Assembly: GCA_003344405.1 (NCBI GenBank) | Contig: NOWV01000008.1 | Span: 434,001 to 498,000, forward strand | DNA from: Trichoplax sp. H2 | Lineage: Eukaryota; Placozoa; Uniplacotomia; Trichoplacea | Direction of reading: 5' to 3' | Length of the DNA stretch: 64,000 nucleotides | Shown here: positions 25,501 to 38,162 of the stretch, piece after piece | Layout: each line of letters starts with the position of its first letter | How positions within the stretch are numbered: the first letter of the stretch is position 1 | Position numbers and translations under genes: made by a program | The notes under the pieces: generated by a model | What the model was told of the DNA's origin: nothing | The model's input: the letters and a program-made list of their open reading frames with translations, nothing else | Database searches by the model: none

Positions 25501-28500
25501 TCTAATATTAAATTCAAATTAACAGTTAAAACGTACTTGTATTATTATTTTACGGACTGCCTACAAGATTTGTTTTGATGTATTTTGTTATAATTGTTCA
25601 CCTTTGTTGATTTTAGTTCTAGGCTATTGAAATAGGGAGTCAATAAAAAATCAGGCATACGTTACATAATGGTCTAGCGATTAGCTGGAAATCAGTTTGT
25701 AAAGAAAGGTACAAACAACATCATAGAAAATGATCACTGAATCAATATTATCGAGAGCGTGATTCAGGTTCTTTACACTCTATGACTAACTAAACAGTTT
25801 GATAACTAAACCCAATTATCTCGATATTAGATGTAATGCAGTAAGTTCTCAGCTCTCTTGAACAATATACACGAACGAAGTGAATAGACAAATTAAGTAA
25901 ATTTCTATTACCTTTTCTGCGTAATGGGAGAAAGAAAAATTGACTCGCTAACGCTAGTTATTAATAATACGCGTGTTGCTTTTCAACGCCAAGTTATTTT
26001 AGCTCTTTTCTCGGTTTTGCTGTATGGACCTTCTTAGAAGTAAAATTAGATATTGTAAAGCCCAATTTTATCACTGTACCGAAGACATTAATGCCAATAT
26101 TTTGCAACTAATTTTCTCGTCACTTTGACCTAAGGTAATTGTTTTTCTGTTTGCTTAATGTCCATCTGTAAACATTTAATGTAAAGTTTTCTCCCTTCAT
26201 TCGAATAAATCAATCAATGGCATTGTCGTAATCATTAAAATTTGAACAAAAGCTTTTGGGCCCTATCGTATTAAAAGGAAGCATAATGAAATACGATGGC
26301 CAAGATTGGATTACGGTAATTTAGCACAATTAGATATTCTCTTGACTTCCACCATATGCTACATGTCTACAGGCCCATTAATAGGTAATGGCTTGTGAAA
26401 ACGGCAAAATTTTTTTTCATCTTCATAAGATTTAGTGGACTTGATGTTCTTTATTCCTATTTTAAAAATTTTTTTATCTCTTTCCCTTTTTTGTCCTACT
26501 AATTAGCATTAGATACTGTTCACACTGAGACTGTACGATAATTGATGGATTATTTATTTAATCAGCACCGTATAAAGTGTTATGCATAACATATACGGCA
26601 TATTATACAGTAATCTACAGAATAATAATTAAAATTATAATTACATTAAGCATCGCTCAAGTTTTCCTATATACTGTACAATAGCCCTTCCAGCAGTTGA
26701 ATGCGGGGCTGTAGCCCGATCCATGTTTGTACAGAAATCATTTTTTAACAACTTTTAACTGTCATAGCTAAGCGAGCTGCTCAGTCATCACTTATGGCAT
26801 CGCATGACAGCTGCGTGTATTTGATTTATACTCCTGAGTTCACTTGGACAGTTTTTATTCCCTTTCATATTCACGCTACCAGAGGCCAACTAATGTTATT
26901 TCTATTTTAAGATGGCGGAGATATGCAACGATAGTGTCACAAAACGGCTAATGGTCTGTTATATTGTATATGCTGTCATGATAGAATACGTACACTGTCA
27001 ATACTGCTGAGATTATTATTATGCAGCTTCGACTACAGTACAATTAGCTACTAAAAGACAAGAAGTGACTGTCTGACAATCAATAACTCAAATTGTTGAT
27101 TGCAATATGTGGAGTAAATGCGCTGTAAGTATCAATATCGCTGTTTGAAATATTGCATTCAATGGCGCAGTGATTGATGATCCAATATGGCACAACACTA
27201 TTGTAAGAAATTACTGGAACTTTGCGTTGGATTATTAAATTATTTACAGTCCGTAATGAATTTACTATCGATATTGAGTTTGTTTGATATGGATTTCAGG
27301 AATCAGTGGATCTCAGTATCCAAAAGTACACAATCATTTATCGTAACTGTCTATATAAACGTATTGCACAGCACAGTATTTACTTATAATTAAATTGCCA
27401 AGACTAAAACGTACGTAACATAATTAGTGGGAAAATTTAAAGCTCTAAGGCGTTACTTGGTATAGTCTCATTGATTGAGTACCTTATGCAAATTATAATT
27501 TTTGATCAACTCAAGCAAAGGCCATATTGCTATAATGTGTCATAATGAACAGTGTAAGACTTTGTATTTTTGGTAGGGAATGAACAGTGCACAAGACAAT
27601 TTTTGATTTGAAGAGGTATAGCTGCTGCAATGGTGCACATATACGTATAAATGTTGAGATCTTGTAATGAATCATCGTTCATGGCAATTTTTTAAACTCT
27701 CCCTGGTTATAACAAACGCTTATTTAGGTAACCAATCCTAGGATAGATCATGATCAGAGATCAGGATTGGACTATTCAGTATTATTTATAATATGCGTAT
27801 TGTATAATTCATGATGAATGATATTATAATTATCGGAGCATACCAGCTTGAATCCGTTTCATGGTAAAGAAAAAAGATGTTATGTTGGCAAATGGACAGT
27901 CTACTCGTACGTATACAGTAAAACATAAATAAATAATCCTATGATGAGCAAGGGCCAAGTTCAGTTGGTTAGATTGAGATAAGATCGTACGGTATAATGT
28001 AATCATTCATAAAGCATCAAAATAATTTATGATCAGGTAACACATGGTCGCATAAGTAAATAAATAGGGAAATGAATAGTAAATGGATTGTTCCGAAGAA
28101 CACAAAATGTCCAATTAGATGGCGAAAATAAAGTGGTTTAGTATTTACAGACTAGCAAGATATGCTATGAGTTATAGCTTAGTAGAATAGGAGGGAATAG
28201 CTTTCAAGAACGAATTTCCAGTTTGACAATATTGGCCAATGTGCAATGATGAACTACAAAGAGGTCGACTGGACAGGTGATAGTTCATGTTGTGTTTTGT
28301 AGTTAGTTTAATACAGAAAAAAATAAAATAAAGCAGATTGGACTGTATGGCTATTCGGCTATTCCATTCCATGGAGTTCGCTTTTACTAGGTGGCAACTG
28401 AATACTTGAGCAAGCCAGTTCCAATACTAGCGTAGGACATGGCAATGATTCTCGTGCTACTCAAAGTGAACTATTGTTCTCTGTAATCAATCATTCAAAT

Positions 28501-31316
28501 GAACATAATTATCAATAATAGAAGCAAATGATATATAGGTTATTGTATAGTACAATATTGTTGCTCATCTTCATTAAAGGGTGGATAAAAGTGAGTAAAG
28601 ACCGACAATATCTATCGCTATTCGCAAGAAGAAGCATTGTCCTCCATTCATCAATGCTGTCAATATTCCCTTCTTAAATCAATACAAATTTTCTTCAAAG
28701 GTGATATAAATTGTGGTTGAAATAACGTGAGCAATATCAATAATATCCATGACAGCTCCACATCAACATTATAAACTATGCTATAATAATAATAATCAAT
28801 AACAGAGGCAAAGTATATATACAGAGGAGCAAGCAGAAGGGTAAAAAAAAATGGTTCTTTTATGGCATTGACCTTGGTTAAATCAGGTTGTCCACAAGCT
28901 ATTTTCTCGTTCGGATCGTGTAGTGTTACCTATACTGTTTTGCCACGAATAGAGCATTATACTATCATTTCGTATGAGACAACCGTTGCTACCTGAAAAT
29001 ATTGCTCAAGGCTTTTTTCTTCTTCTATTGTGGTGTAACGCTACTCTACTGTATCGTGTATGACTGTAATAATTATAGAATCGTATGGCCAGGATAATCT
29101 CGCCCCTTGCAACTTGGCATCGATCCCATCGGGCCCCGATGAATGGGGCTGGACATGATCGCCAACTCGAGTTATGATTGGCTAGAGATTTATTTCACCT
29201 AGTTACGTCATGGAAAAAAAAATAATTCATCGGCGGCATCGATTGCATAATGATTTTTCCCTCCTGGTTTAGTAGGTTAAAAGTTTCATTTCAGCTAGGT
29301 TTTATGGGACGTCTTTGGTTATAAGTCAAGGTACACTAAATTAGCATATCATTTTATCAGTCATCCTATCTAGATTATATATATACTGTACTGTCGATAA
29401 AATAGAGTACTGCTCGATATAGTTGTACTGTTGAAGGAACTTTTACATTTCGCCTTGATCAAGAAAAAAATTGCCGGCAAAGATGTTAATGTGGCTCATT
29501 TATCAGCATTTCCTGGATAAGGTGAGTACAGTAGCGAGGATAAATGTAAAATATTTCCTGATATTCCACACCATGGAGGAATGGGGAAAAAGCGAACAAA
29601 GCTTTCCCAGTTTTATACACTTATAACTCGGTTTACATATCGGTATATCTCCCTTCGTCAACAAGGTGAATTCATTCATCGTTTTCAACATTTTTATACA
29701 TTTTTTTCTTTTATCGCCCTTAAAATGGACTTTTGGGTGTACTGTCATGTCAAGCCAAATAACATTTTGGTCTTGTACGTAGAGCAAGACTCTGTATCAA
29801 CTCGTCCATCGTAATAGCAATGATGATAGTTTATAGGAGACGATGGAAAGTATTCGTAAATCTGTCAATCTGTTATTGCAATCATCATCCGAGCATAAAT
29901 GGACGGATAAATGTTGACCGGCATGATCTACGAATTTAAAATTCTTGCTTGTCGATGCTGAAATTTGTCGACAATCAAGAAGTGAAGTGTTGACGCCATG
30001 TTGTTCTAACTGATGCATAGTCGTCAATCAGTTTTAACATCTTACCTTTCGTACGTAGTATAGATCATTTCCGATAGCAAGGCATTTGCAAATGAGTTAT
30101 GTACTTTTAAAATGCGGCAATTTATTCAGGTCATTGTCAACGATCGCTGCTTACACACTATTCAAAATTCAAAATTCATATAATCGACTGTTAATTATGC
30201 CCGTTCATCGTATGGCTTCAAATAATAGCAATGTAGATGTACTCTTTTGAGGTTTGAATTGGTTTAAATATTCTATATCACTTCATGGTAGTACAATTGA
30301 TATAGACTACTCGAGAAAATATTCTTTATTGAATCTACAATGAACAAAGCTGATGATCGTGGGTAGACTAGACATGCTCGAGTAGCTTTACTGTTGATTA
30401 CGAAATTAATTTCATACCACCGCTTGCGTTCGCTAAAGCGTTGACAGTAGGATACACTCACTAAATATGAATTCCATAAATAATCAACATTTCTTCATAA
30501 ATGCAAGGCTAAATCACTAAGGATGCTTTCCGCGCTCAACATTCCTTACAGTACAGGATTTCATACGTCGTGTATTGTATAAACCATGTGCAGTACTGTA
30601 TTCAAGATTTGATGATAAATTATACAAAATAGCACGTTTGTTTATTTAATTAACTACCAAAATGGTGATCGTGATGCACAGCGTACAAGTTTACATACTG
30701 TACTCTGTCTACTATATCATTTTGAGGGAGATTTTGCCAACGGCGTTAAATTGGTCAGGCTTGCATTGATACATTCTTCTTAGTCGACGTTTTGCGAGGA
30801 CTTCAAGCGAATTTTCCCTTATTTCCGAGTTTCCACCGTTTGCTGTACACTAAAACCCACTCATTGCTATCCATTTTTGGTTCATTTGGAGGGATAAAGC
30901 AAATGAATTTAGCATGCTTTTAAGATAACTACCTTGTTTTTGTTTTTATTTAATCTAGTAAAAGCATTTTTTTAAGTGATAATAATTAAGAATAGACCTT
31001 GAGTATATTAATGCTGTATTCTAATTTGAATTCATTATCAGTAATTTTTCAATTGACTTTGTGCATTATCGCACACAGTCCTCTACGTCAACTTGAATTC
31101 ATTTCGGTTCAAAATTGCTACTGAGTTGATGCTCATTGCACCATCACTTTGTGTAATCAGCCATTTTGGAGTCAAATAGGGATAGGATTACATCACCTTT
31201 GCGCTTTGACCATTAACCGTTGCCTCTTTGACTTTGGACTCGATACTAAATGTACCATTTAGACAGTTGATATGATATGAATATAGCGCTTAACAAGCAA
31301 ACAAGCCACTACCCTC
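22597..31316. other. Intergenic between the SLC38A9-like copies, no gene recognised
   Basis: AT-rich sequence with stops in all frames at short spacing. Longer frames (25207-25398 plus, 27187-27393 plus, 28172-28372 minus, overlapping frames on both strands at 29503-30027) have no splice partners or recognised motifs. No transposon coding remnants were seen. Around 30.5-31.3 kb the DNA is less AT-rich, but no gene could be built. Confidence 0.45.
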
Positions 31317-32128
31317 CTTTCATTGATCGCCACCATCATGGACCTTGGTCACGAATCATTTTCTTTTTTTCCCTTTACAAGGTCACTATGAATCATCCAG
31401 TGCTGAACTTTTACAATACTTTATACTGTGCTTTGCACACTAGTGGACTGTACATTGTAGCACAGTACTGTAGTATTGGTCTAGCTGGTAGACTCAAGTC
31501 ACTGCGCATGGACGTGTTTTGATGAGGTGTTTTTCTGCCTGGCAGGTTGGAGGTGTTGAATGGAAAATGCTTTAGGCTGATATGCTGCAGCTGATTGCTG
31601 GCATGAGCTACTACGATACTAGAGAAGACTTTCGGTAGTCTACTGTATGTCGCAAGCATTTTCCATTGGAATTGATTTCAGAAAGGAGGAAAATGAATCA
31701 ATATACGGTAATAATGCACGATGGCTCAATGCACACACACCCAGGAAACCTGGGCCCCTACTTCGTATACTGCACAGTACAGTATAATAAAGTTGATTTC
31801 TACTGTACTGTACTGTACAGTACACTGCACAGTATAGTAAACTTCATTTCTACTGTACAGTACAGTATAGTAAAGTTCATTTTTACTTTACACTGTAGAG
31901 TACAGTACAGTACGTACACTGGATGACCTGTCGTGTTTGGTACACATGGTCGTGTGCACGCCATGCATGTAGCGCATGTGGGTTCACTCAACGTTCGGGT
32001 CAGCTTTCGCAAAGGTCAACCCACTGCCTTATTAACCGTGACACCATACCAGACCCTATCCCTCAATCACTGTTCAATACACAAGATAGCCAGCCATTGG
32101 TTATTGCTATAGTAACCACAGTTCATCT
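31317..32128. repeat. Dispersed repeat, copy 1 of the block repeated at 38163-39028
   Basis: Nearly identical to 38163-39028 apart from single-base changes and length changes in the GTACW runs (about 31770-31920 against 38600-38815). It holds a segment from CAGGTTGG near 31543 to GATTTCAGAAAGG near 31686 that is loosely related to the 61.5-62.47 kb array unit. Minus frames open in both copies are most likely chance plus high identity. Confidence 0.85.
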
Positions 32129-32139
32129 TAGTACCAAGA

Positions 32140-32645
32140 TTGCAAGATGGTGCTACTACAGCTGTCTACAGCTGCAAAAATAATGCAGTAAAACTAAATA
32201 AATACTTGTAATTCTACTACGCAAACCGATTTCAATTCTATCTGAAGACTCGGCAAAATCACGGGTATCGATTGTTCCCAACGATAATAACATTGCAACA
32301 TGCCGCTACTACAGCTGTCTGGAGTTGCAAAAATAGTCAAGGAAAGCTAAACAAAAAACCTAGACGCTAACCCTTTCCAGCTATATCATAATACTAAGAT
32401 TACAACATGACGCTACTACAGCTGTCTATAGATGCAAAAATAGTGAAGTAAAGCTCAACCAATACTTGTATGCTAACCCTTTCCAACTGTATCAGAAGAC
32501 TTGTCAAAATCCTAGGTGTTGATGAGTTCCAATAATACTAAGATTGCAACAATAATGCACTACGAGAAAACAAACTACCTGCCATTCCACAACACTAGTC
32601 CTTTCTAATGGTATCATAAGACTCGCCAAATTACGGCCTAGAATC
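32140..32645. repeat. Diverged tandem repeat, about 4 units of 106-152 bp
   Basis: Units begin near 32140, 32292, 32398 and 32543 with ATTGCAACATGnCGCTACTAC or variants, and share CAGCTGTCTnnAGnTGCAAAAATA and CTAACCCTTTCCA blocks. The last unit is the most degraded. No coding function is evident. Confidence 0.75.
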
Positions 32646-33151
32646 ATACGATACGATATTACTTTATTAGTTTATATCCACAATCACTTCCATTATACAG
32701 TATAGTCGGATAAATCCATTGAAATGATGTTGAATAAATGGATAGCCTAATGCAATAACAGTGAGCGATTCTGGTAGACAATTAATAAATTAATTGCGTG
32801 TAATTCAACAAAGTTCATCCACAACTACGAGGCGCTACTGCAATTTCAACCCTAACCCTAACCATGTGTATCAATGAAAGTCCATTTCTGTTGAAGGTCG
32901 AAGTTAACCTCGGTTACCTCGTAAAGCAGCATGGAAGCATGTTTAATAAACAACACTAGATAGCGCATACTGTACTAGTCATGTACGCTGCTATTACACG
33001 ATGAATACTTCAATTATCTCGTACTATATCAATAAAGTTCTGAATAGAATGGAAGAACCAGCATATTGGTTATGATACTAGAATTTGTTGCTATTACTAT
33101 AACGCCAATATCTGATGTTGTCATGTATTTAACTATTATTTATATTAATAG
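32646..33151. other. Upstream region of SLC38A9-like copy B with a telomere-like motif
   Basis: Contains a short telomere-like AACCCTAACCCTAACC at 32848-32863 and otherwise ordinary AT-rich DNA. The promoter and any leader exon of copy B probably lie here. Confidence 0.5.
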
Positions 33152-36100
33152 CAAGATGAAATGCAGGAAGATTTTGTACCAACAAATTTGTTTATGTTGG
33201 TGAAACGTAAAGGAAAGCAAAGCAGTGCGGTGACAGTGTAAGTATGGACTAGCTAGTAATAATTACTGAATTATACGTTAATCATTTAGAGTTATTTTAT
33301 ACGCTTACCAATCCAATCATTTCCGTTATTTGTTTGCTTTTTCAAACAGTTTCTCATTATGGAATACTATGATGGGCACGTCCCTTTTAGCTTTAGCTTG
33401 GGGTATAAGTCAGGTAAAATACTCTAAACATTCTCAGAAATCTGAGTTAAATCTGAAAGGAATGCATTTATAACCTCAATTAGTAATTCCAATGTAATTT
33501 TGCAATATATTTGAATATAGTAATTTATGATTTACTGAATATCTATGGGATACTTTATAAGATGTTATTTTGGTTCATTTTAGGCTGGTTTTGGGCTTGG
33601 TATTGCTTTAACCGTTTTTATGGCCATCCTATCATACTATACGTGTTCTCTTATACTCCAGGACGCAATATACTTAGGTACAGTATAGAGCTTCTATTTG
33701 CTCAAACAGTGTACAATATAATAGCATTTTGATAACCAGATATTGCTTTTATCAGAATTTATGCAATGATGAAATGAAGTCTTTTTTAATCTTTTAATAT
33801 TAGAGCAAGAAAATAATATGAAAGAGTTAACTGCAATTGCCCGTGAATTAGAAGCCGGTATAAAACCAAAACGTAAGATATAAAATTAGTAATTTTTTTA
33901 TTCTATCGATTTTAGTGTACTAGTTGTTAACCTAGACTTAGTAAATTACAAGATATGCGTTTGAGTTCATACAGATATATTCTATTTTATGTATTAACTC
34001 ATTGCGCTTGTATACCTATTAGGCCGCAAGAAGCAAAGTATAGAATTTATCGATATTTGCCATCAGCTATTAGGCCGATGGGGCCAATTTACCGCTGCTT
34101 TCTTTTCTATTATTGTCCTTATTGGTGCATCTGTCGTATATTGGATATTCATGAGTAATTTCCTCTTTAATTTTGTCCACTATATTTACAGTAAGTAATC
34201 TATCATTCTTATTCTGTATTTTTTTTTACTGGAATAAACAGCGAAGTAATCTCGCTCGTTCTAGTAACATATACCTAGTATACAGTATACCAAGATATAT
34301 GTAATGATAAATACAACATTACCTAAATAAACTAATCCAGAAACTCTGCGTTGATAGCTGTAAAATTCTCTAATTCTGTTATTATAGTTGTTTATGTAAT
34401 AGCAAATACTGAATAGATCTCTATCTGACGATTTCCTTTAAATTATATATTTATTTAGACGCCGCGTCGAAAATCGAAATACCCGTCAATGCTAGTAGTA
34501 AGTTTCATAGATAGTAAATATGAAACATTTTATTTACAATTTAATCGCTATTCGAGGACATTTTAGAGACTTAACATGGAAAATAATTTCTGAACGAACT
34601 ACAGTGAATTTTCTTATAGTTACGCGATATTATACACTAGGATAAGTGCTACTATTGTCTTTATAGCATCATTGATCGATAAATAGGTAGACTATTGACG
34701 AAACCGTAGATTTGTAGTTGCTACACTGACGATTATGACCTATTTGTAGTTACGGTTGGTACGTTTTGTCCTGCATCTTTTGGCATGGACGATATGAACT
34801 ATGGCAATTTCTCTGCCGAGAACGCTTTATATTATCAACTATGGGATAGAACGAGAACAGTTCCGCTCTTTTTAGGGCTAATCCTATTTCCTCTATGCTG
34901 TATGAAGTCACCAACATTTTTTACCAAATTTACTTCTTTAGGTAAAATTAATAACTTTAGCATCTAATGATTGTAAATTCTTGCATTATCTGGCGCCATT
35001 ATTTTACATTGTTCAACATATTTCATTTAATCAATTTAATTACTACAATTTGGAAAAAATACTCATAAATTGACACTACATTCATGCTACTAAAAGTTAT
35101 CATAATTTCTTCTTATTTCATAGGCACCGTTTCATGCCTCTACTTAATATTCTTTGTTTGTATTAAAGCCTACTTCCTCGGCTTTAATACGAATTTCCAA
35201 GATGAAAGTTCAATCCATTATGCTCCACGTTAGTTTATTAAACCATTTTGTTATTCATCTCGTACTAATGGATTGATAGATCTTTAATTGTTAAATTGCT
35301 TCTGCTTTACTTCTAACTAATTACTCTTGCAATTACTTCATCTCTAAATTTATTTAAATAGAAATCAACATTGATTTTCCTTCGCTAACGGGAATGTTAA
35401 ACCTAGCCTTTTTCTTGCACAATATCCTTTTAACAATTCTAAGAAATCAAGAAAAACCGGAAAATAATGTAAGGCGTAAATATTTTCTTCTCCTTAATTA
35501 TTTTATATTTGTTAATTCAATACCTTGAAGATCCACTCATATCAAAAATTATTTTGTATCGTTTTAATAAACTAGATGCGCGATCTTGGATTTGCTTACG
35601 TAGCTGCTTTATGCACGTACTTAATAATGGGAGTAACGTTCTATTTAACCTTTCCGTACGCTAAATCTTGCATAACTGCGGTAAGAAACTGAGAACTTTC
35701 GAATTGTCTTTGTATCATAGTTATAAATTTCATTCTAGATGCCTCTAATTGTATATTTATAAATGATAAAGTTGATAAATACTACTTTATTACAAGATAT
35801 TAGAATAAGACTTTGAACAATTTTACTCTTGCAGATCTTCTTGGATAATTTTATCTCAAATGATTCGACAGCCTTTATTGCACGTGCGGCTTTGCTTTTT
35901 CAAATTATGGTTGTTTTTCCGTTGATTGCGTATCTTTTGCGGTCTCAAGTTTACTATCTTGTTTACAAGAGCGCTCATCCTAGGTATATCTCAGGAATTT
36001 TACTCTTTATATTGCATAAAATAACACCAATCTGCTTATTGATTACAGTGAAAGTTATCTGCATCTCCATTATTACGCTATTTCGTATTAGTAACCTACA

Positions 36101-36515
36101 GTATAATCCTTTCCATTTTACCTGACTAGCTACAAGCACATATTGATCTTCAATGTATTCTTAATTGGATTATGCATTCTTGTCGCTATCTTCTATCCAA
36201 ATGTTGGTGTCATTATTAGGTAAGAAATTCAGCAATTTAATCTTAAATGAACGGATATTAAAGCAATTGCTGAAGATTTTTCTCAATAATTTGTGAACAA
36301 ATAGTCAATTTTTGTCTAATGGATATCATTCTATATTGTTAATTTCTAGATTTGTCGGTGCTATATGTGGTATGGTCTATGTCTTTACATTACCGTGTTT
36401 ATGCCATATGATAAGATTGAAAAGGCAGAAAAAATTAACTTGGATTTCGGCTCTATTTCATAGCTTTATCATTGTTCTTGGTTCAGCCAATCTAATAGCA
36501 CAATTCTTAATTTAA
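33152..36515 (+). CDS. SLC38A9: SLC38A9-like lysosomal amino-acid transporter, copy B
   Basis: Tandem paralogue of the 19.8-22.6 kb gene. Exons: 33152-33237, 33350-33413, 33584-33677, 33804-33872, 34023-34190, 34459-34497, 34750-34941, 35124-35228, 35362-35468, 35576-35680, 35835-35983, 36130-36219, 36350-36515; 477 codons plus stop. An in-frame ATG at 33161 could start translation (474 aa), but the exon also opens at an acceptor-like TAATAG, so an upstream exon is possible. SSAVTVFSLWNTMMGTSLLA matches the SLC38A9 lead-in to TM1; QLLGRWGQF, KSPTFFTKFTSLG, FFLHNILLTILRNQE, FYPNVGVIIRFVGAICGMVY and LIAQFLI complete the family pattern. Six exons have exactly the lengths of copy A (64, 94, 107, 105, 149, 90 nt). 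The luminal loop is split by an extra intron (34498-34749) not seen in A. The protein is clearly diverged from A, so the duplication is not recent. Confidence 0.93.
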
Positions 36516-37032
36516 TGGCATGAATTTATTATTCACAATCACGACTATAAACAGTATCTGTTTTTTCAAGTGTTAATATCCGTACGTACATCTTCTAATC
36601 TACACATATTAAAAAATGTCGTTAGCATGATATGCTTCACTTCTAATCGATTAATTATTGGTTTTTATTATGTATCTGAACAAGAATGGTAATGGTATAA
36701 CTAGAACACTTGTTTTCTAGTTTATCCCATTCATGCAATGCGTTACAAGATTTTAATTTAACTTCTCATCCACAATGTAGCTCCTCCTTAATGGTGAATA
36801 TTTTAACGCTCGAAATTCCTATAAAATCTGAGGCATATCTTGTGATTATTGTAATTATTTCTGTTTATAATACTTATATATGCTAAGTACATATTCTTAA
36901 TCCTCTTATAATGTTTATTATCATTCTATCTGAGTCGATTTAGTCGTTACTTGTAAAATTCATAAAATCAACAAGAAAAATTGTTTCTTATTCTAATCTG
37001 TAACATTAACTCAAATTGATAATTTCAATTTA
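36516..37032. other. Intergenic/3' flank of copy B
   Basis: AT-rich, no exon recognised. It ends in a polypyrimidine-like TTTCAATTTAG just before the next open frame. Confidence 0.4.
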
Positions 37033-37398
37033 GTGCACTACAAGGATTACAGATCAGTAGTGACGATGATTACTGCCTGTAACATACACTTATCTCGCTA
37101 TCTGGAGTGCAGCTGTATGTTTATTGTTATTTATGCTTTTATTTTGATATTCCTATACAAAGTAAGGGGAATTGGTAAGGAAAATTCATATACACTCTTG
37201 ATAATATATTTCATGGCATTATATTGTTTTATACTACTGTCACCACTATTGATCATATTAATACAAAAGTTAAAATCATACGTTTTATTACCTAGATATA
37301 AAATATTGTACTCAACATATCGGTCGGAGGAGTTATACCAAAATTTCGATAAAATAGAAGATAAAATAAAGATTACATACTTCTATATAATGCGTTGA
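37021..37398 (+). CDS. Possible terminal exon encoding a two-TM protein, unrecognised
   Basis: A frame open from about 37033 to the stop at 37396-37398 encodes two strongly hydrophobic segments (FIVIYAFILIFLYKV and LLIIYFMALYCFILLSPLLI) separated by a short charged loop, then a charged tail. It may be a last exon after the acceptor-like TTTCAATTTAG at 37022-37032, rather than a gene starting at its own codon. The layout resembles the last two helices of a seven-helix receptor, but no diagnostic motif such as NPxxY is present. High AT content makes a chance hydrophobic frame plausible. Confidence 0.22.
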   Translation, partial: NFNLVHYKDYRSVVTMITACNIHLSRYLECSCMFIVIYAFILIFLYKVRGIGKENSYTLLIIYFMALYCFILLSPLLIILIQKLKSYVLLPRYKILYSTYRSEELYQNFDKIEDKIKITYFYIMR

Positions 37399-37971
37399 TA
37401 AAATTAATTTGTGCTTGATGACGAATGGAATGGAGTTGCAATATCTGAAGCATGGTAGTTGTATGTTAGGTAAATATTTAGATTAGTGATTTTAGTTATT
37501 TTGGGCTACTACAGAACGAGGAGAAGAAAATATTTAACACTATTCAATTTCTCTACGTCCTACAATTACCATTATCTGCATTAGAAGGGACTGCAATAGA
37601 TAGAAAATTTCATATCAATTTGTCGCATTTAACAGTGGCATTCTTAACTTAATATTTTGGGATTTAATCAGCTGCCAAAAGTGTGCGTCTATAAGGAGGA
37701 TGTTGATTGTAATTTGCTGCTATTTACATTATAAATTATAGGACAGATTCTTGAGAAGTGATACGAATAACTGCTATTTTTGGTGTAACAGTTTTAAACG
37801 ATAAATAATTATAATAATTAACTAATTATAGTCTAAGAGGCAGTACAATCGATTTTAAGCCTTACTTTGGAGGTTTGTCTAATAAGTAAGCAAATTAGAT
37901 AATTTATTGAGGTACAAAATCGATAGTGAGGGTGTGCTACAAGAACGACTTAATTAAGAGTCATTTATATA
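37399..37971. other. AT-rich intergenic sequence, nothing recognised
   Basis: No open frame or repeat stands out before the duplicated flank begins at 37972. Confidence 0.5.
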
Positions 37972-38142
37972 GTAATACCATGTATAAAATAGTACGGTAA
38001 ACTTCACTATCGAATTTGTACATCAGTGACATATAATCATATTTATTATAATTAATTAATATAATACTTAGTCAGTTGACGTGTAGGTTGAGTTCGGATA
38101 TCGTTGGAAAGAAACAATATAATTAAACCTTGAAGAAAATAT
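37972..38142. repeat. Left flank of gapped contig, duplicate of 39049-39220
   Basis: This 171-bp stretch recurs right of the second gap with only a few substitutions near its start. It directly abuts 20 Ns. Duplicated outer flanks around a gapped insert are typical of two overlapping contig ends that were not merged. Confidence 0.9.
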
Positions 38143-38162
38143 NNNNNNNNNNNNNNNNNNNN
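38143..38162. other. Assembly gap (20 N)
   Basis: Run of exactly 20 Ns, so the real distance is unknown. Confidence 0.99.

Noticed and set aside
29503-30027. Frames of 76-94 codons on both strands
   Set aside because: Mutually overlapping on opposite strands with no family motif and no clear splice sites.
31411-32183. Overlapping frames on both strands, repeated at 38123-39053
   Set aside because: Conserved only because the two DNA blocks are nearly identical; frames are open on both strands, contain GTACW tracts and have no splice or family support.
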